Assembly (NCBI GenBank): GCA_026005135.1
Contig: BPKM01000001.1
Location: 744,001-808,000 of the forward strand
Length of the DNA: 64,000 bases
Direction: 5' to 3'
From: Leptospiraceae bacterium
Lineage (GTDB): Bacteria > Spirochaetota > Leptospiria > Leptospirales > Leptonemataceae
The translations under genes were made by a program, and so were the position numbers. Each line of letters begins with the position of its first letter. The stretch's first letter is position 1. Below, one piece after another: positions 8,128 through 16,255 of the stretch. The notes below the pieces were generated by a model that worked only from the letters and a program-made list of their open reading frames with translations, was not told the DNA's origin and did not search any database.

Positions 8128-8925
8128 ATGTTACGATCATTATGGACAGCAGCAACAGGAATGATTGCACAACAATATCAAATGGATACAATTGCAAATA
8201 ATCTTTCCAATGTTAATACTACTGGATTTAAAAAAAATCGTGTTGATTTTGAAGATTTAATTTATCAACAACAGATATTAGCTGGAACACCAGCAACACC
8301 AGTATCTGAAATTCCTACTGGAGTATATGTTGGAAGTGGAACAAAAGTTGCTGCAACACAAAAACTATTCGAAATGGGGAGTTTACAGAATACTGGAAAT
8401 AAATTTGATCTTGCAATAACATCAGAAGTAGGTTTTTTTAAAATTCTGTTACCAGATGGTACTTTTGCCTATACAAGAGATGGTTCATTTAAAATCGATT
8501 CTAATCGCCAGATAGTAACTTCTAATGGATATTTATTAGAACCACCAATAGTATTACCAGAAGGAGCAATCAATAATACATTACAGGTTAATGAAGACGG
8601 CGAAGTATATGTAAAGATTAAAGATGATATAAGACCAGTAAAAATTGGTCAGATCCTTTTATATCGATTTGTTAATCCAGCTGGATTACAGGCAATTGGT
8701 AATAATTTATTTAAAGAAACAGTAGCAAGTGGTCCAGAAATAGAAGGAATACCAGGTAGAGAAGGATTTGGAAGTATTTTACAGGGATTTTTAGAAATGT
8801 CCAATGTAAAAATAGTAGAAGAAATGGTTAATATGATTGTTGCTCAAAGAGCCTATGAATCAAATTCAAAAGCGATTATTACATCTGATAATATGTTGGG
8901 AACAGCTATATCAATGAAGCGATAA
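8128..8925 (+). CDS. flgG: Flagellar distal rod protein FlgG
   Basis: A 265-residue rod protein. It has the N-terminal flagellar rod signature MLRSLWTAATGMIAQQ ... NNLSNVNTTGFKKNRVDFEDL and the C-terminal rod/hook signature LEMSNVKIVEEMVNMIVAQRAYESNSKAI, with the FlgG-specific core (GVYVGSGTKVAATQKLFEMGSL, YTRDGSFKID). Length is typical. FlgG forms the distal rod that passes through the P- and L-rings, which are encoded by the next two genes. ATG is preceded by a TTTGAGG Shine-Dalgarno. It heads the flgG-flgH-flgI transcription unit; flgA, often found here, is missing. Confidence 0.97.
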   Translation: MLRSLWTAATGMIAQQYQMDTIANNLSNVNTTGFKKNRVDFEDLIYQQQILAGTPATPVSEIPTGVYVGSGTKVAATQKLFEMGSLQNTGNKFDLAITSEVGFFKILLPDGTFAYTRDGSFKIDSNRQIVTSNGYLLEPPIVLPEGAINNTLQVNEDGEVYVKIKDDIRPVKIGQILLYRFVNPAGLQAIGNNLFKETVASGPEIEGIPGREGFGSILQGFLEMSNVKIVEEMVNMIVAQRAYESNSKAIITSDNMLGTAISMKR

Positions 8926-8929
8926 AAAT

Positions 8930-9598
8930 ATGATATTTTTAAAAAAGATAGATAATCTTTTATTTATTTATTTATTATTTAATGTAATAACATCTTTATA
9001 TTATTATGATTTAGTAAATATTAATCTTCTTGCAGAAGATTTATGGAATAATGAAGGTTTATATACAGATACAACAAAACAATTTCTTGTTGGAGATATT
9101 ATATTGGTTAACTTTAAAGAAAATTTTAAATTTAATATAGATTTGGATAATACAAAAGATAAAAAACTTGTCATAAAGTTAATACCAGATAAATTATTAT
9201 TCGACTATCTTCCAGATGTTGATGATAACCGTTCCTCTCAGAAGTATCAAAGATTTAGAAATAAAGATCAAATAAGTTTTCAATCAAGTATAGCATTAAA
9301 AATTATTGATGTTAAAGATAATCGTATTACTTTAGAAGGAAATAAACAGTTTCAATTTAATAATACAAGTTATATAATTTATTTTCGAGGAGAAACCAAT
9401 CCAGAATATATTCAAAATTATAAAATAAGCTCTGAATATTTATCAAATTTAATTATTCAAGTGCAATCAATAGAAACATCAAATCAAAACTTACAGTTAG
9501 AACAAGATAGAATACAAATTAATGATGAAACAAAAAGAAAAATATTTTTAGAATATTTAAAAAAAATATTAGAGGAACAGAATTTTAATGTCCCTTAA
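8930..9598 (+). CDS. flgH: Flagellar L-ring protein FlgH, lacking a lipobox
   Basis: A 222-residue exported protein. After an N-terminal hydrophobic segment it has the FlgH start DLWNNEGLYTDTTKQFLVGDIILVNFKE (family pattern: SLW...LF.D.RA..VGD.L.V.I.E), and later IALKIIDVKDNRITLEGNKQF, matching the conserved FlgH core, ending in a charged helix as in Leptospira-type FlgH. FlgH normally forms the outer-membrane L-ring as a lipoprotein, but this protein has no cysteine anywhere near its N-terminus. It starts 4 bases after flgG and its end overlaps flgI by 11 bases. Identity is supported by both motif and position. Confidence 0.85.
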   Translation: MIFLKKIDNLLFIYLLFNVITSLYYYDLVNINLLAEDLWNNEGLYTDTTKQFLVGDIILVNFKENFKFNIDLDNTKDKKLVIKLIPDKLLFDYLPDVDDNRSSQKYQRFRNKDQISFQSSIALKIIDVKDNRITLEGNKQFQFNNTSYIIYFRGETNPEYIQNYKISSEYLSNLIIQVQSIETSNQNLQLEQDRIQINDETKRKIFLEYLKKILEEQNFNVP

Positions 9599-10682
9599 AA
9601 AATATTATATAATTATTTTATTATTATTAAATATATCAATTTATTCTCAAGAAGTAGCAATTTCTAATAATTTATCTAATGAAAATAACAAAATTCATAT
9701 TATAAAAGAGAAAAATATTTATAAATTAAAAGATATAGTAAGAATTTTAGGTTATAAAAATAATCAATTAATTGGTTATGGTATTGTTGTTGGGTTAAAT
9801 GGTACTGGAGATACAAAATTTGATTTCAATAAACAAATTTTAAATAAAATATTAAATAAGTTTAATATAAATATAAATTTAGAAAATTATCAAACTAAAA
9901 ATATTGCCAGTGTTTTAGTTACAGCAGAAATACCACCTTTTGCAAAAAAAGGAGATAGAATTAGCTGTTATGTTTCTTCTATTGGAGATGCGAAATCAAT
10001 AGAGAATGGTATATTAATACAAACACCATTATATGGTGCAAATGGTAGAATTTATGCAGTAGCTCAGGGAAAAATTTTAACTTCGAAAAAAGAAAATCGT
10101 TTTTCATATAATAATAATGGTTATATACCTCAGGGAGCAATTATAGAGAAAGATTTACAAGAATTAGAATTAGAAAATAAAGTTAGATTGCAGTTAATTG
10201 AATTTGATTTTGAACAATTGCATACTATTTATAAATCATTAAAAAATAATTTTAAAGAGATTGATTTTTCTATAGAAGGGGGAAGCATAGTTATTGATTT
10301 TAAAAAAGAAGAAGAATTAATAAATCAACTCAATGATATTTTAAATTTAGAAATAGAATTACCATCTAAAAATAAAATTATCATTAATCGAGAAAATAAA
10401 ACAATTATCATAATGGGAAATATCCCTATAAAACCATTTGTTTTAGGTCGATTACAACAAATTGAACAATATAGTAAAATTCAAAGAGAAGCTTATCAGG
10501 GAATTTATATATATACACCTTCTATAAAAGAAAACAAAAATTTTATTTATTTTAATGTTAATTCATTAGAAGAATTTGTTAAAGAAATTCAAAATTATCA
10601 TTTTACAATAGAAGAGATAATAGATATCTTTGAATCTTTGATTGAAAGTGGAATGTTTAAAGCAGATTTGATTATAAAATAA
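9588..10682 (+). CDS. flgI: Flagellar P-ring protein FlgI
   Basis: A 364-residue periplasmic protein with a signal peptide (hydrophobic to about residue 20, cut near YSQ). The fingerprints VRILGYKNNQLIGYGIVVGL and GTGDT (about 47-70), VLVTAEIPPFAKKGDRI (~110-126) and GDAKSIENGILIQTPLYGANG (~132-152) identify FlgI, the subunit of the ring around the rod in the peptidoglycan layer. The C-terminal third is divergent, with a long loop before the terminal helix. It overlaps flgH by 11 bases and is followed at once by a hairpin terminator that ends the unit. Confidence 0.95.
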   Translation: MSLKKYYIIILLLLNISIYSQEVAISNNLSNENNKIHIIKEKNIYKLKDIVRILGYKNNQLIGYGIVVGLNGTGDTKFDFNKQILNKILNKFNININLENYQTKNIASVLVTAEIPPFAKKGDRISCYVSSIGDAKSIENGILIQTPLYGANGRIYAVAQGKILTSKKENRFSYNNNGYIPQGAIIEKDLQELELENKVRLQLIEFDFEQLHTIYKSLKNNFKEIDFSIEGGSIVIDFKKEEELINQLNDILNLEIELPSKNKIIINRENKTIIIMGNIPIKPFVLGRLQQIEQYSKIQREAYQGIYIYTPSIKENKNFIYFNVNSLEEFVKEIQNYHFTIEEIIDIFESLIESGMFKADLIIK

Positions 10683-10683
10683 A

Positions 10684-10700
10684 GCCCGGCTATACCGGGC
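10684..10700. terminator. Bidirectional terminator between flgI and the phasin gene
   Basis: GCCCGG-CTATA-CCGGGC is a perfect 6-bp all-G/C stem with a 5-nt loop, 1 base after the flgI stop and 7 bases from the stop of the convergent phasin gene. Read on the minus strand it is followed by CTTTATTTT, so it best serves the phasin gene and probably flgI as well. Confidence 0.8.
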
Positions 10701-10707
10701 ATAATAA

Positions 10708-11154
10708 TTATTCTTCGAAAGAAGTAGATGTTCTTTGAGAAGAGCTTGCAGCAGCTTCTTCTTTCTTAAATTGTTTTGCTAATTCTTCAATTTTATTTTG
10801 AATGGTTTGATTTAATTCATCTAATTTAGCTTTAAATTGATCTAATTGATCTTTTGGTACTAATTTTTCAATTTCCTGAGCTATTTTTTGATAATTTTCA
10901 TTGATTTGCTTAGAAACTTCTTCGAATGTTTGGTTTGCTTTAGAATTTAATTCTTCTACTTGTTTTACAATATCATCTAAGCTTTTTCTTAAATTTGCTA
11001 CTAATTCGCTATTATCAGAAGCACCTTTTTGTTTTAATTCTTCATATACTTTTTCAAATTCACTTATAGCTTTTTTTATATTTTCTTCACTTGCTCGGAA
11101 AAAACCGATACCAGCATTTAATAAATCATGTAATGTTTTTTGTAAGTTTTCCAT
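10708..11154 (-). CDS. Phasin-like (polyhydroxyalkanoate granule-associated) protein
   Basis: A ~148-residue, highly charged, almost wholly helical coiled-coil protein with no Cys or Trp and an Ala/Ser-rich C-terminal tail (EEAAASSSQRTSTSFEE), as in phasins that coat polyhydroxyalkanoate granules. The start is taken at ATG 11154 (MENLQKTLHDLL), because GGAGGT lies 5 bases before it; the upstream in-frame ATG at 11166 overlaps that Shine-Dalgarno. A pair of TGCATTGCA operators lies just upstream, resembling PhaR sites at phasin promoters. No synthase gene is nearby. A generic coiled-coil protein remains possible. Confidence 0.65.
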   Translation of the reverse strand: MENLQKTLHDLLNAGIGFFRASEENIKKAISEFEKVYEELKQKGASDNSELVANLRKSLDDIVKQVEELNSKANQTFEEVSKQINENYQKIAQEIEKLVPKDQLDQFKAKLDELNQTIQNKIEELAKQFKKEEAAASSSQRTSTSFEE

Positions 11155-11175
11155 ACGGACCTCCATTTAAATTTT

Positions 11176-11213
11176 TTGTGCATTGCACAATAACAATTTT
11201 ATGCATTGCACTA
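11176..11213 (-). promoter_or_regulatory. Tandem TGCATTGCA operators upstream of the phasin gene (PhaR-like)
   Basis: TTGTGCATTGCACAA (11176-11190) is a perfect palindrome around one central base. A second half-degenerate copy, TTATGCATTGCACTA, lies at 11199-11213. Both share the core TGCATTGCA, their centres are 23 bases apart (about two helical turns), and both lie within 60 bases upstream of the phasin start. The core fits TGC-N3-GCA, the kernel of operators known for PhaR repressors at phasin genes. The repeat is seen; the PhaR link is inferred. Confidence 0.6.
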
Positions 11214-11321
11214 TTCTGTCAATCACATTTTATTCCAATCTGCAAATTTTTTGAAAAAAAATTCAATTTTTTTGATTTTAATTAGTAATTTAAAAAAATT
11301 ATAAGTTTTTTTTGCTTATAG

Positions 11322-11499
11322 GGCTTTGTTGCATAACTTCCGTTTTAAAGCAAAATCTTTTATAAAGCGAAATTTTTTTCAAATATTACTAACATATGTT
11401 TAAAAATTTAATGCTTTTTTCATATTACGAAAAATTGTCTAAGAATGTTGATAAATATTTTTATAAATAGCAAACAATTAACTTTTATGTAACAGAACC
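11322..11499. mobile_element. MITE copy A (IS5/IS903-type ends), right end decayed
   Basis: A 178-bp copy of the element also found at 42262-42437 and 55103-55281. The left end is GGCTTTGTTGCATAAC. The right end reads TTATGTAACAGAACC, two changes from the intact AACAAAGCC. The flanks (TGCTTATAG / AGATCAATT) show no target-site duplication, so it is an older or rearranged insertion. It is nearly identical to copy C over most of its length and codes for nothing. It accounts for most of the 387-base gene-free gap between the phasin gene and the lipase-like pseudogene. Confidence 0.88.
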
Positions 11500-11553
11500 A
11501 GATCAATTATAGAATATATAAATTAAAAAAGAAAAACTCTTTATAAAAAACTC

Positions 11554-12407
11554 TTAACTAAAAAATTGGATTATCCATTCTTTTAAATCCAGTAAGGGAA
11601 TTCTGGTTGCTTCATTGAAAATTTCATGATAAAGACCATTATAAAGTTTAATAACTTTATTTTGAGATTTAATTTTTTTAAAAAATTGCTCACTACCTTC
11701 TGTAGAGGTTATTTTATCCATTGTTCCATGTCCAATCCATACGGGTATTTTTAATTTATAGGCATGATTTTGTACAATTTTAATAGAATCAATTATATCA
11801 ATTCCGAGACGAACACTTAAAAAAGGATGAACCAATGGATCTTTTATATATTTTTCTATAATAATTTTATCATGGGAAAGATATTTAGGTGGTATTTCTG
11901 ATTTTAAAATTAAGTCTGGTTTTATATAAAAAAGAATTTTACCTGTATAATACTTAATTTTTTGGATTAGATTTAAAGAAATACTTAAGGCTGGTGCACT
12001 TAAAATTAATGCCTTTATTTCTTCCTGATTTGTATGTCTGATAGAAAAATAACTTGTTATTAAACCGCCAAGAGAATGTCCGAGTAAGAAAGGTTTTTGT
12101 ACTTTATATTCTCTTTTAATATAATAAATAAATTCTTCTAAATCTAAAACCAATCTTAATATAGTTTTCTGCATCACCTCTTTTACCAGAGGAACGACCA
12201 TGTCCTCTTGCATCATAACTAAAAAAAGAAAAATTCAAATCAGAGAATGTTTGTATTAAGTTTTCATATCTATCACAATGTTCTCCTAATCCATGATGAA
12301 ATATAATAACTTTTTCCTGATCAAATTGTTCCGATAACCAGATTTTACTGAATAGTCTTGTATTATCATTTGTAGATAAAATTAAATTGATTTATTCTAT
12401 ATGTCAT
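11554..12407 (-). pseudogene. Monoacylglycerol lipase-like alpha/beta hydrolase, two single-base frameshifts
   Basis: Read on the minus strand from ATG 12407, the product is a complete alpha/beta hydrolase if one surplus base near 12367-12373 and one near 12157-12165 are skipped: start MTYRINQFNFIYK, DNTRLFSKIWLSEQF, HHGLGEHCDRYENL (oxyanion segment), YDARGHGRSSGKRGDAENY, LVLDLEEFIYYIKREY, nucleophile GHSLGG, acid HGTMDK and histidine YNGLYHEIFNE. All three catalytic residues are intact, so the damage is recent or a sequence error. It starts 2 bases after the pyrB stop, hence the same transcript. The 220-residue open stretch from 12216 is only the C-terminal part. Confidence 0.75.
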
Positions 12408-12409
12408 TT

Positions 12410-13351
12410 TTATATATCAGGTAATTCTACTTTTAAACATAAACATAATAAAGCCATACGTACATCGACACCATAACGTGCCTGCCTGAAATATGCAGCA
12501 TTAGGTAAATCATCAACATCCGTAGATAATTCATTTACTCTTGGTAAAGGATGCATAATTAATGTATTCTTTTTAGATGCTAAAACTAAGGATTTATTAA
12601 TTACATAGCTATTTTTTAATCGTTCGTATTCATCTTTATCGACAAATCGTTCTTCCTGAATTCGCGTAACGTAAGCAACGTCACAATCCCAGAATGCTTT
12701 AATATCTTCTGTTTCTTCAAATTCTATATTTTTCTTTTTTAATTCTTTACGGTAAGCTTCTGGTATAGCTAAATCAATAGGAGAAATAAACACCATTTCT
12801 ACATCATAATGAGTTAATAACTTTACAAGACTATGAATTGTTCTTCCAAATTTTAGATCTCCAATAAAGGCAATTTTTAAACCATCAATTGTTCCTTTTT
12901 CTTTATAAATAGTATATAAATCTAATAATGCTTGAGTAGGATGATGTCCAGCTCCATCACCAGCATTAATAATAGGTATAGATACGGCACTTGCAGCAAT
13001 TCGACTTGAACCTTCTACAGGATGACGAATTACAGCTATATCAGCATAGGCTTCTATCATCTTCATTGTATCGTATAATGTTTCCCCTTTACTTATACTG
13101 GAAAACTGGAATCCAACTGTACTTATTACCTGTCCACCTAATCGTAACATTGCTGTTTCAAAGCTTAAACGTGTTCTTGTAGATGATTCAAAAAATAAAG
13201 AAGCCATTAGATAGTTTTTTAATATATTCTGAGTTTTATTTTGCTTTTGTAAAGTTATTAAATATTCTGTTGTAGATAAAATTGTTTCTAAATCCTTCTT
13301 TGAAAATTGATCTGGGTCGATAATATCTTTATGTGGAAATTCTGGTTTCAT
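12410..13351 (-). CDS. pyrB: Aspartate carbamoyltransferase catalytic subunit
   Basis: PyrB makes N-carbamoyl-aspartate, the committed step of pyrimidine synthesis. At 313 residues the sequence has the carbamoyl-phosphate loop FFESSTRTR (about 53-61), [12 protein letters not shown], the VIRHP segment, [17 protein letters not shown] (about 130-146; His where Gln-His is usual), the aspartate-binding region RIQEERF and the MHPLPRV motif (~267-273). No regulatory subunit PyrI is adjacent. A frameshifted lipase-like gene follows in the same operon. The gene is divergent from a small secreted-protein gene that starts about 34 bases away. Confidence 0.95.
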   Translation of the reverse strand: MKPEFPHKDIIDPDQFSKKDLETILSTTEYLITLQKQNKTQNILKNYLMASLFFESSTRTRLSFETAMLRLGGQVISTVGFQFSSISKGETLYDTMKMIEAYADIAVIRHPVEGSSRIAASAVSIPIINAGDGAGHHPTQALLDLYTIYKEKGTIDGLKIAFIGDLKFGRTIHSLVKLLTHYDVEMVFISPIDLAIPEAYRKELKKKNIEFEETEDIKAFWDCDVAYVTRIQEERFVDKDEYERLKNSYVINKSLVLASKKNTLIMHPLPRVNELSTDVDDLPNAAYFRQARYGVDVRMALLCLCLKVELPDI

Positions 13352-13384
13352 TTAAAAACATTCATTAATTCTTCAGGATATATT

Positions 13385-13639
13385 TTGAAAATCTTTTTTT
13401 TGTTAGTCATCATGATTTTTTATATAAAGAATTCTTTAATAGCCAAAGAAAAAAAACGAGTCTATACATTTGTATACGAAATCTATGATATAAGATTTTG
13501 TCATCTAACACCAGATCCTTTTTTATGTAAAAAATGTCTTTTAAATGATATGCAAATTGGTAGAAAAATTATTTTTAAAGAAAATGAAATTATAAGAATT
13601 AATACATGTATTCCTTATAAAAGAAAATATTTATGGTGA
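13385..13639 (+). CDS. Small secreted cysteine-containing protein, unknown
   Basis: About 84 residues from a TTG start at 13385 preceded by AGGA. This start gives a proper signal peptide (KIFFLLVIMIFYIKNSLIA), whereas the longer frame from 13307 runs back into antisense of pyrB and ATG 13412 would cut the signal in half. The mature part is basic and has four cysteines (FCHLTPDPFLCKKC ... NTC), likely paired in the periplasm. It is not recognised. Its end abuts the convergent gene at 13640 with no space for a terminator. Being small and partly overlapping a promoter region, it is a moderate-confidence gene. Confidence 0.45.
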   Translation: MKIFFLLVIMIFYIKNSLIAKEKKRVYTFVYEIYDIRFCHLTPDPFLCKKCLLNDMQIGRKIIFKENEIIRINTCIPYKRKYLW

Positions 13640-14614
13640 TTATTGTTTCAATTGTATATGGGTAAATTGAACCATAGGAAAATAATTTATTTTATTTTTA
13701 CAATTTAGATATAATGATGAGCGATAATGTTTAATAAAAGGATCAATACCTATAAGTTTTAAAAACCATCTTAAAATCATAGATACATTATTTAAAACAT
13801 AAAAACCACCAATATATTTTAATTCTTTACTAGAAATTTTACATTGATCTGATTCTAAGAAGAATTTATTGTTTATAGTTATTTTATATTCATTTAAAAT
13901 AGGAAAACTTGTATTATAATAATGAATATATCCATTATGTTTTTGATTTTCGTTATCTAAATAAAATAAAAAAAATTTATGTTTTATATCAAAATTTCTA
14001 ATAAAATAAAAAGAATTGGCTATATCTAATGGATTATCTTTGGTATGTAAACATTCCATACCTATTGCGCCAAAAGATTGGTAATGGTTTTCTTTAAAAC
14101 GAAATTTGATTCTTTGTGGTAAAAAATATATTATTTTATAAGATATAGTATTATTTTTAATATCCAGATAAGAATCAATTGTGGTATTTTTATCATTAAT
14201 ATTTAGAGGAATTTCTATTTTTAATTTAAAGATAGGTTTATCTTCCCCAGAATTAGCATCAATTAGTATTTTGTTTGATGTTAATTTTAGTTTAGAATGA
14301 TTTTCCAGTTCAATCTGTAAGTCGTCTGGTATTGCTTTTAAATGTTTATTAGTAAATTCTAAGGTTTTTAGATATTCTTTATTTTTTAATTTATCAAAGA
14401 AATATATTGTTAAACCATTATTCAAATCTCCTTTTCCCTGATTGCTAATCATAAAAGTTAAAAAAAGAAAATATTGAGAAGAATGATGTTCAAAATTCCA
14501 TATTTGCATGTATCCTTCATTTGTATTGGGATTAAATTTACATTGAGCATGAATAGAATAATTTTTTATAAATAATAAAAAACATAAGATAGAATTAAAA
14601 AGATTAAATTTCAT
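13640..14614 (-). CDS. Secreted beta-rich protein, possibly lipocalin-like (Svf1/CrtC/AttH superfamily)
   Basis: A 324-residue exported protein with a signal peptide (hydrophobic core, cut near IHAQ). The mature part is beta-rich: MQIWNFEHHSSQYFLFLTFMI, then strands ending in YKIIYFLPQRIKF, GAIGMECLHTKDN and a YHYYN region. The alternating strands and the GxxGMEC turn recall the double-lipocalin AttH/CrtC/Svf1 group, but this is only a resemblance. It lies 62 bases downstream of the FMO gene on the same strand, so the two may be co-transcribed. A hydrophobic or lipid substrate is a guess from the fold. Confidence 0.5.
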   Translation of the reverse strand: MKFNLFNSILCFLLFIKNYSIHAQCKFNPNTNEGYMQIWNFEHHSSQYFLFLTFMISNQGKGDLNNGLTIYFFDKLKNKEYLKTLEFTNKHLKAIPDDLQIELENHSKLKLTSNKILIDANSGEDKPIFKLKIEIPLNINDKNTTIDSYLDIKNNTISYKIIYFLPQRIKFRFKENHYQSFGAIGMECLHTKDNPLDIANSFYFIRNFDIKHKFFLFYLDNENQKHNGYIHYYNTSFPILNEYKITINNKFFLESDQCKISSKELKYIGGFYVLNNVSMILRWFLKLIGIDPFIKHYRSSLYLNCKNKINYFPMVQFTHIQLKQ

Positions 14615-14676
14615 TATATCATTAAGAATTCTATTTCATTTTGATGTCAATCACATATTTTAAATAAAATCATATT

Positions 14677-16092
14677 TTAAACTGCTATTTTTTCTTTTGA
14701 AAAATTCATAGCTAAAGGTTTAACATTAAAGAGATTTTTAATCCTTTTAGCTCTCTTTTCTCCTTTTTTTATTTCTTTTTTCATTAAGTACATAAATAAG
14801 TCAAAATCAACTTGCATAGTATGACGAGGAGATGCAACATATCGTTGAGAAATTTCTTTTTTATAGCTTTCTATCCATTCCCACATTTTTTGGTAATCTG
14901 GTAATGCATATTGATTTGTAAGATATTTTGCAATCCACTTGCCCTGTCTTTCTGCAATTGGCATAATTGCTCCTAAGGGTTGAACCAGACCAGCAAAAAA
15001 TAAATTAGGAAATTCTGGGGTAAATAATCGAAAATATAATGGTACATAATTTTTTTCTATATGCAGTTTTTTCATAAGTTCATCACTAAAAAAAGGAAAT
15101 TTAACATCATAACCAGTACAGTATATAACTGCATCTACGTCATCTTCTTTACTTCCATCCTGGAAATAAACTGTTTTACCTTCGTATCGTTCTATCATAG
15201 GTTTATAGATAATATCGCCTCTACCAAGACGGACAAGTAAGTCCTGAGAGATAGTAGGATGAGCTTGTCCTATTTTATGATCTGGCTTTGGTAAACCAAA
15301 TCGTTCTAAATTACCTATAGCAATTTTATAAGCAATTGTAAATATTGCTCTTTGTAATGGGTAGGGGGTTACTGGAGGCATTAGTGCTGGAAATTTATCT
15401 GTTGGATATCCAAACATATAATTTGGGATAATCCAGGCTCCGCGTCGAGAAGTTAAAATAACCTTTTTAGCTATTGATTTATTAGAAAGTTCACAAGCTA
15501 TATCCATAGCACTATTACCCATACCCAGTACAATAACTTTTTTTCCAATTAAGTTTACAGGATTTTTTGGATCTACATATTTATGACTATGAAATATCTT
15601 TCCTTTAAAGTCCTCTGTTCCTGGAATTGGCGGATCAGGCCAGCGTTCTGCCCAATGATGGCCATTAGCTACAACTACTGCATCATAATAATGAATTTCT
15701 TTTTTTTCTGTTGTAATTTTCCATATTGTTTCATTTTGATAAGAAATAGGTTCAACTTTTATAACTCCTGTTTTAAATTTAATATGTTTTCTTAAATCAA
15801 AATGATTTACATAATCCTGAAAATACTTTAAAATTAAATCATGTCCAGGATAATCAGGATAATCCTTAGGCATTGGATAATCTTCATATTGCATTCTATC
15901 TCGATGAGTATTAATATGTAGTGATTTATAGATATTACTCATTCCATTATCATTTCCAAAGCGCCAATTTCCCCCAATATCGCTACCTTTTTCATAACAA
16001 TCAAATGGAATATTTGCATCTTTTAATGCTTTACATATTGTAATTCCAGTGGAACCAGCGCCAATTACACAAACTTTTGGTTTTAAATTCAT
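14677..16092 (-). CDS. Flavin-containing monooxygenase (FMO-type)
   Basis: A 471-residue FAD/NADPH monooxygenase. The FAD-binding GAGSTG glycine motif is at residues ~11-16, followed by CYEKGSDIGGNWRFGNDN. The FMO fingerprint FKGKIFHSHKY is at ~165-175, the NADPH-binding GMGNSAMDIA at ~193-202, and CTGY precedes the C-terminal domain. Such enzymes oxygenate soft nucleophiles (N, S) or act as Baeyer-Villiger oxidases; the substrate cannot be read from sequence. It implies molecular oxygen in the cell's habitat. A GGGGGA Shine-Dalgarno lies just before the ATG. The secreted lipocalin-like gene follows on the same strand. Confidence 0.9.
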   Translation of the reverse strand: MNLKPKVCVIGAGSTGITICKALKDANIPFDCYEKGSDIGGNWRFGNDNGMSNIYKSLHINTHRDRMQYEDYPMPKDYPDYPGHDLILKYFQDYVNHFDLRKHIKFKTGVIKVEPISYQNETIWKITTEKKEIHYYDAVVVANGHHWAERWPDPPIPGTEDFKGKIFHSHKYVDPKNPVNLIGKKVIVLGMGNSAMDIACELSNKSIAKKVILTSRRGAWIIPNYMFGYPTDKFPALMPPVTPYPLQRAIFTIAYKIAIGNLERFGLPKPDHKIGQAHPTISQDLLVRLGRGDIIYKPMIERYEGKTVYFQDGSKEDDVDAVIYCTGYDVKFPFFSDELMKKLHIEKNYVPLYFRLFTPEFPNLFFAGLVQPLGAIMPIAERQGKWIAKYLTNQYALPDYQKMWEWIESYKKEISQRYVASPRHTMQVDFDLFMYLMKKEIKKGEKRAKRIKNLFNVKPLAMNFSKEKIAV

Positions 16093-16255
16093 ATATCCCC
16101 CATCTTATATTTTTTAAAAATTGATATTTTAGTCAATATATTTTGAATCGATTTTATAAAAAAATTCCAATTTTATACTAATATGTATAAATATAACTTT
16201 ATTCCTAAAAGTAAATTTATATGTTTTATTTTAAATATTATATATTATGTGTGTA

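Noticed and set aside
11091..11285. Plus-strand frame of 64 codons over the phasin start
   Set aside because: It crosses the phasin Shine-Dalgarno, start and operators, and has no ribosome-binding site or recognisable product.
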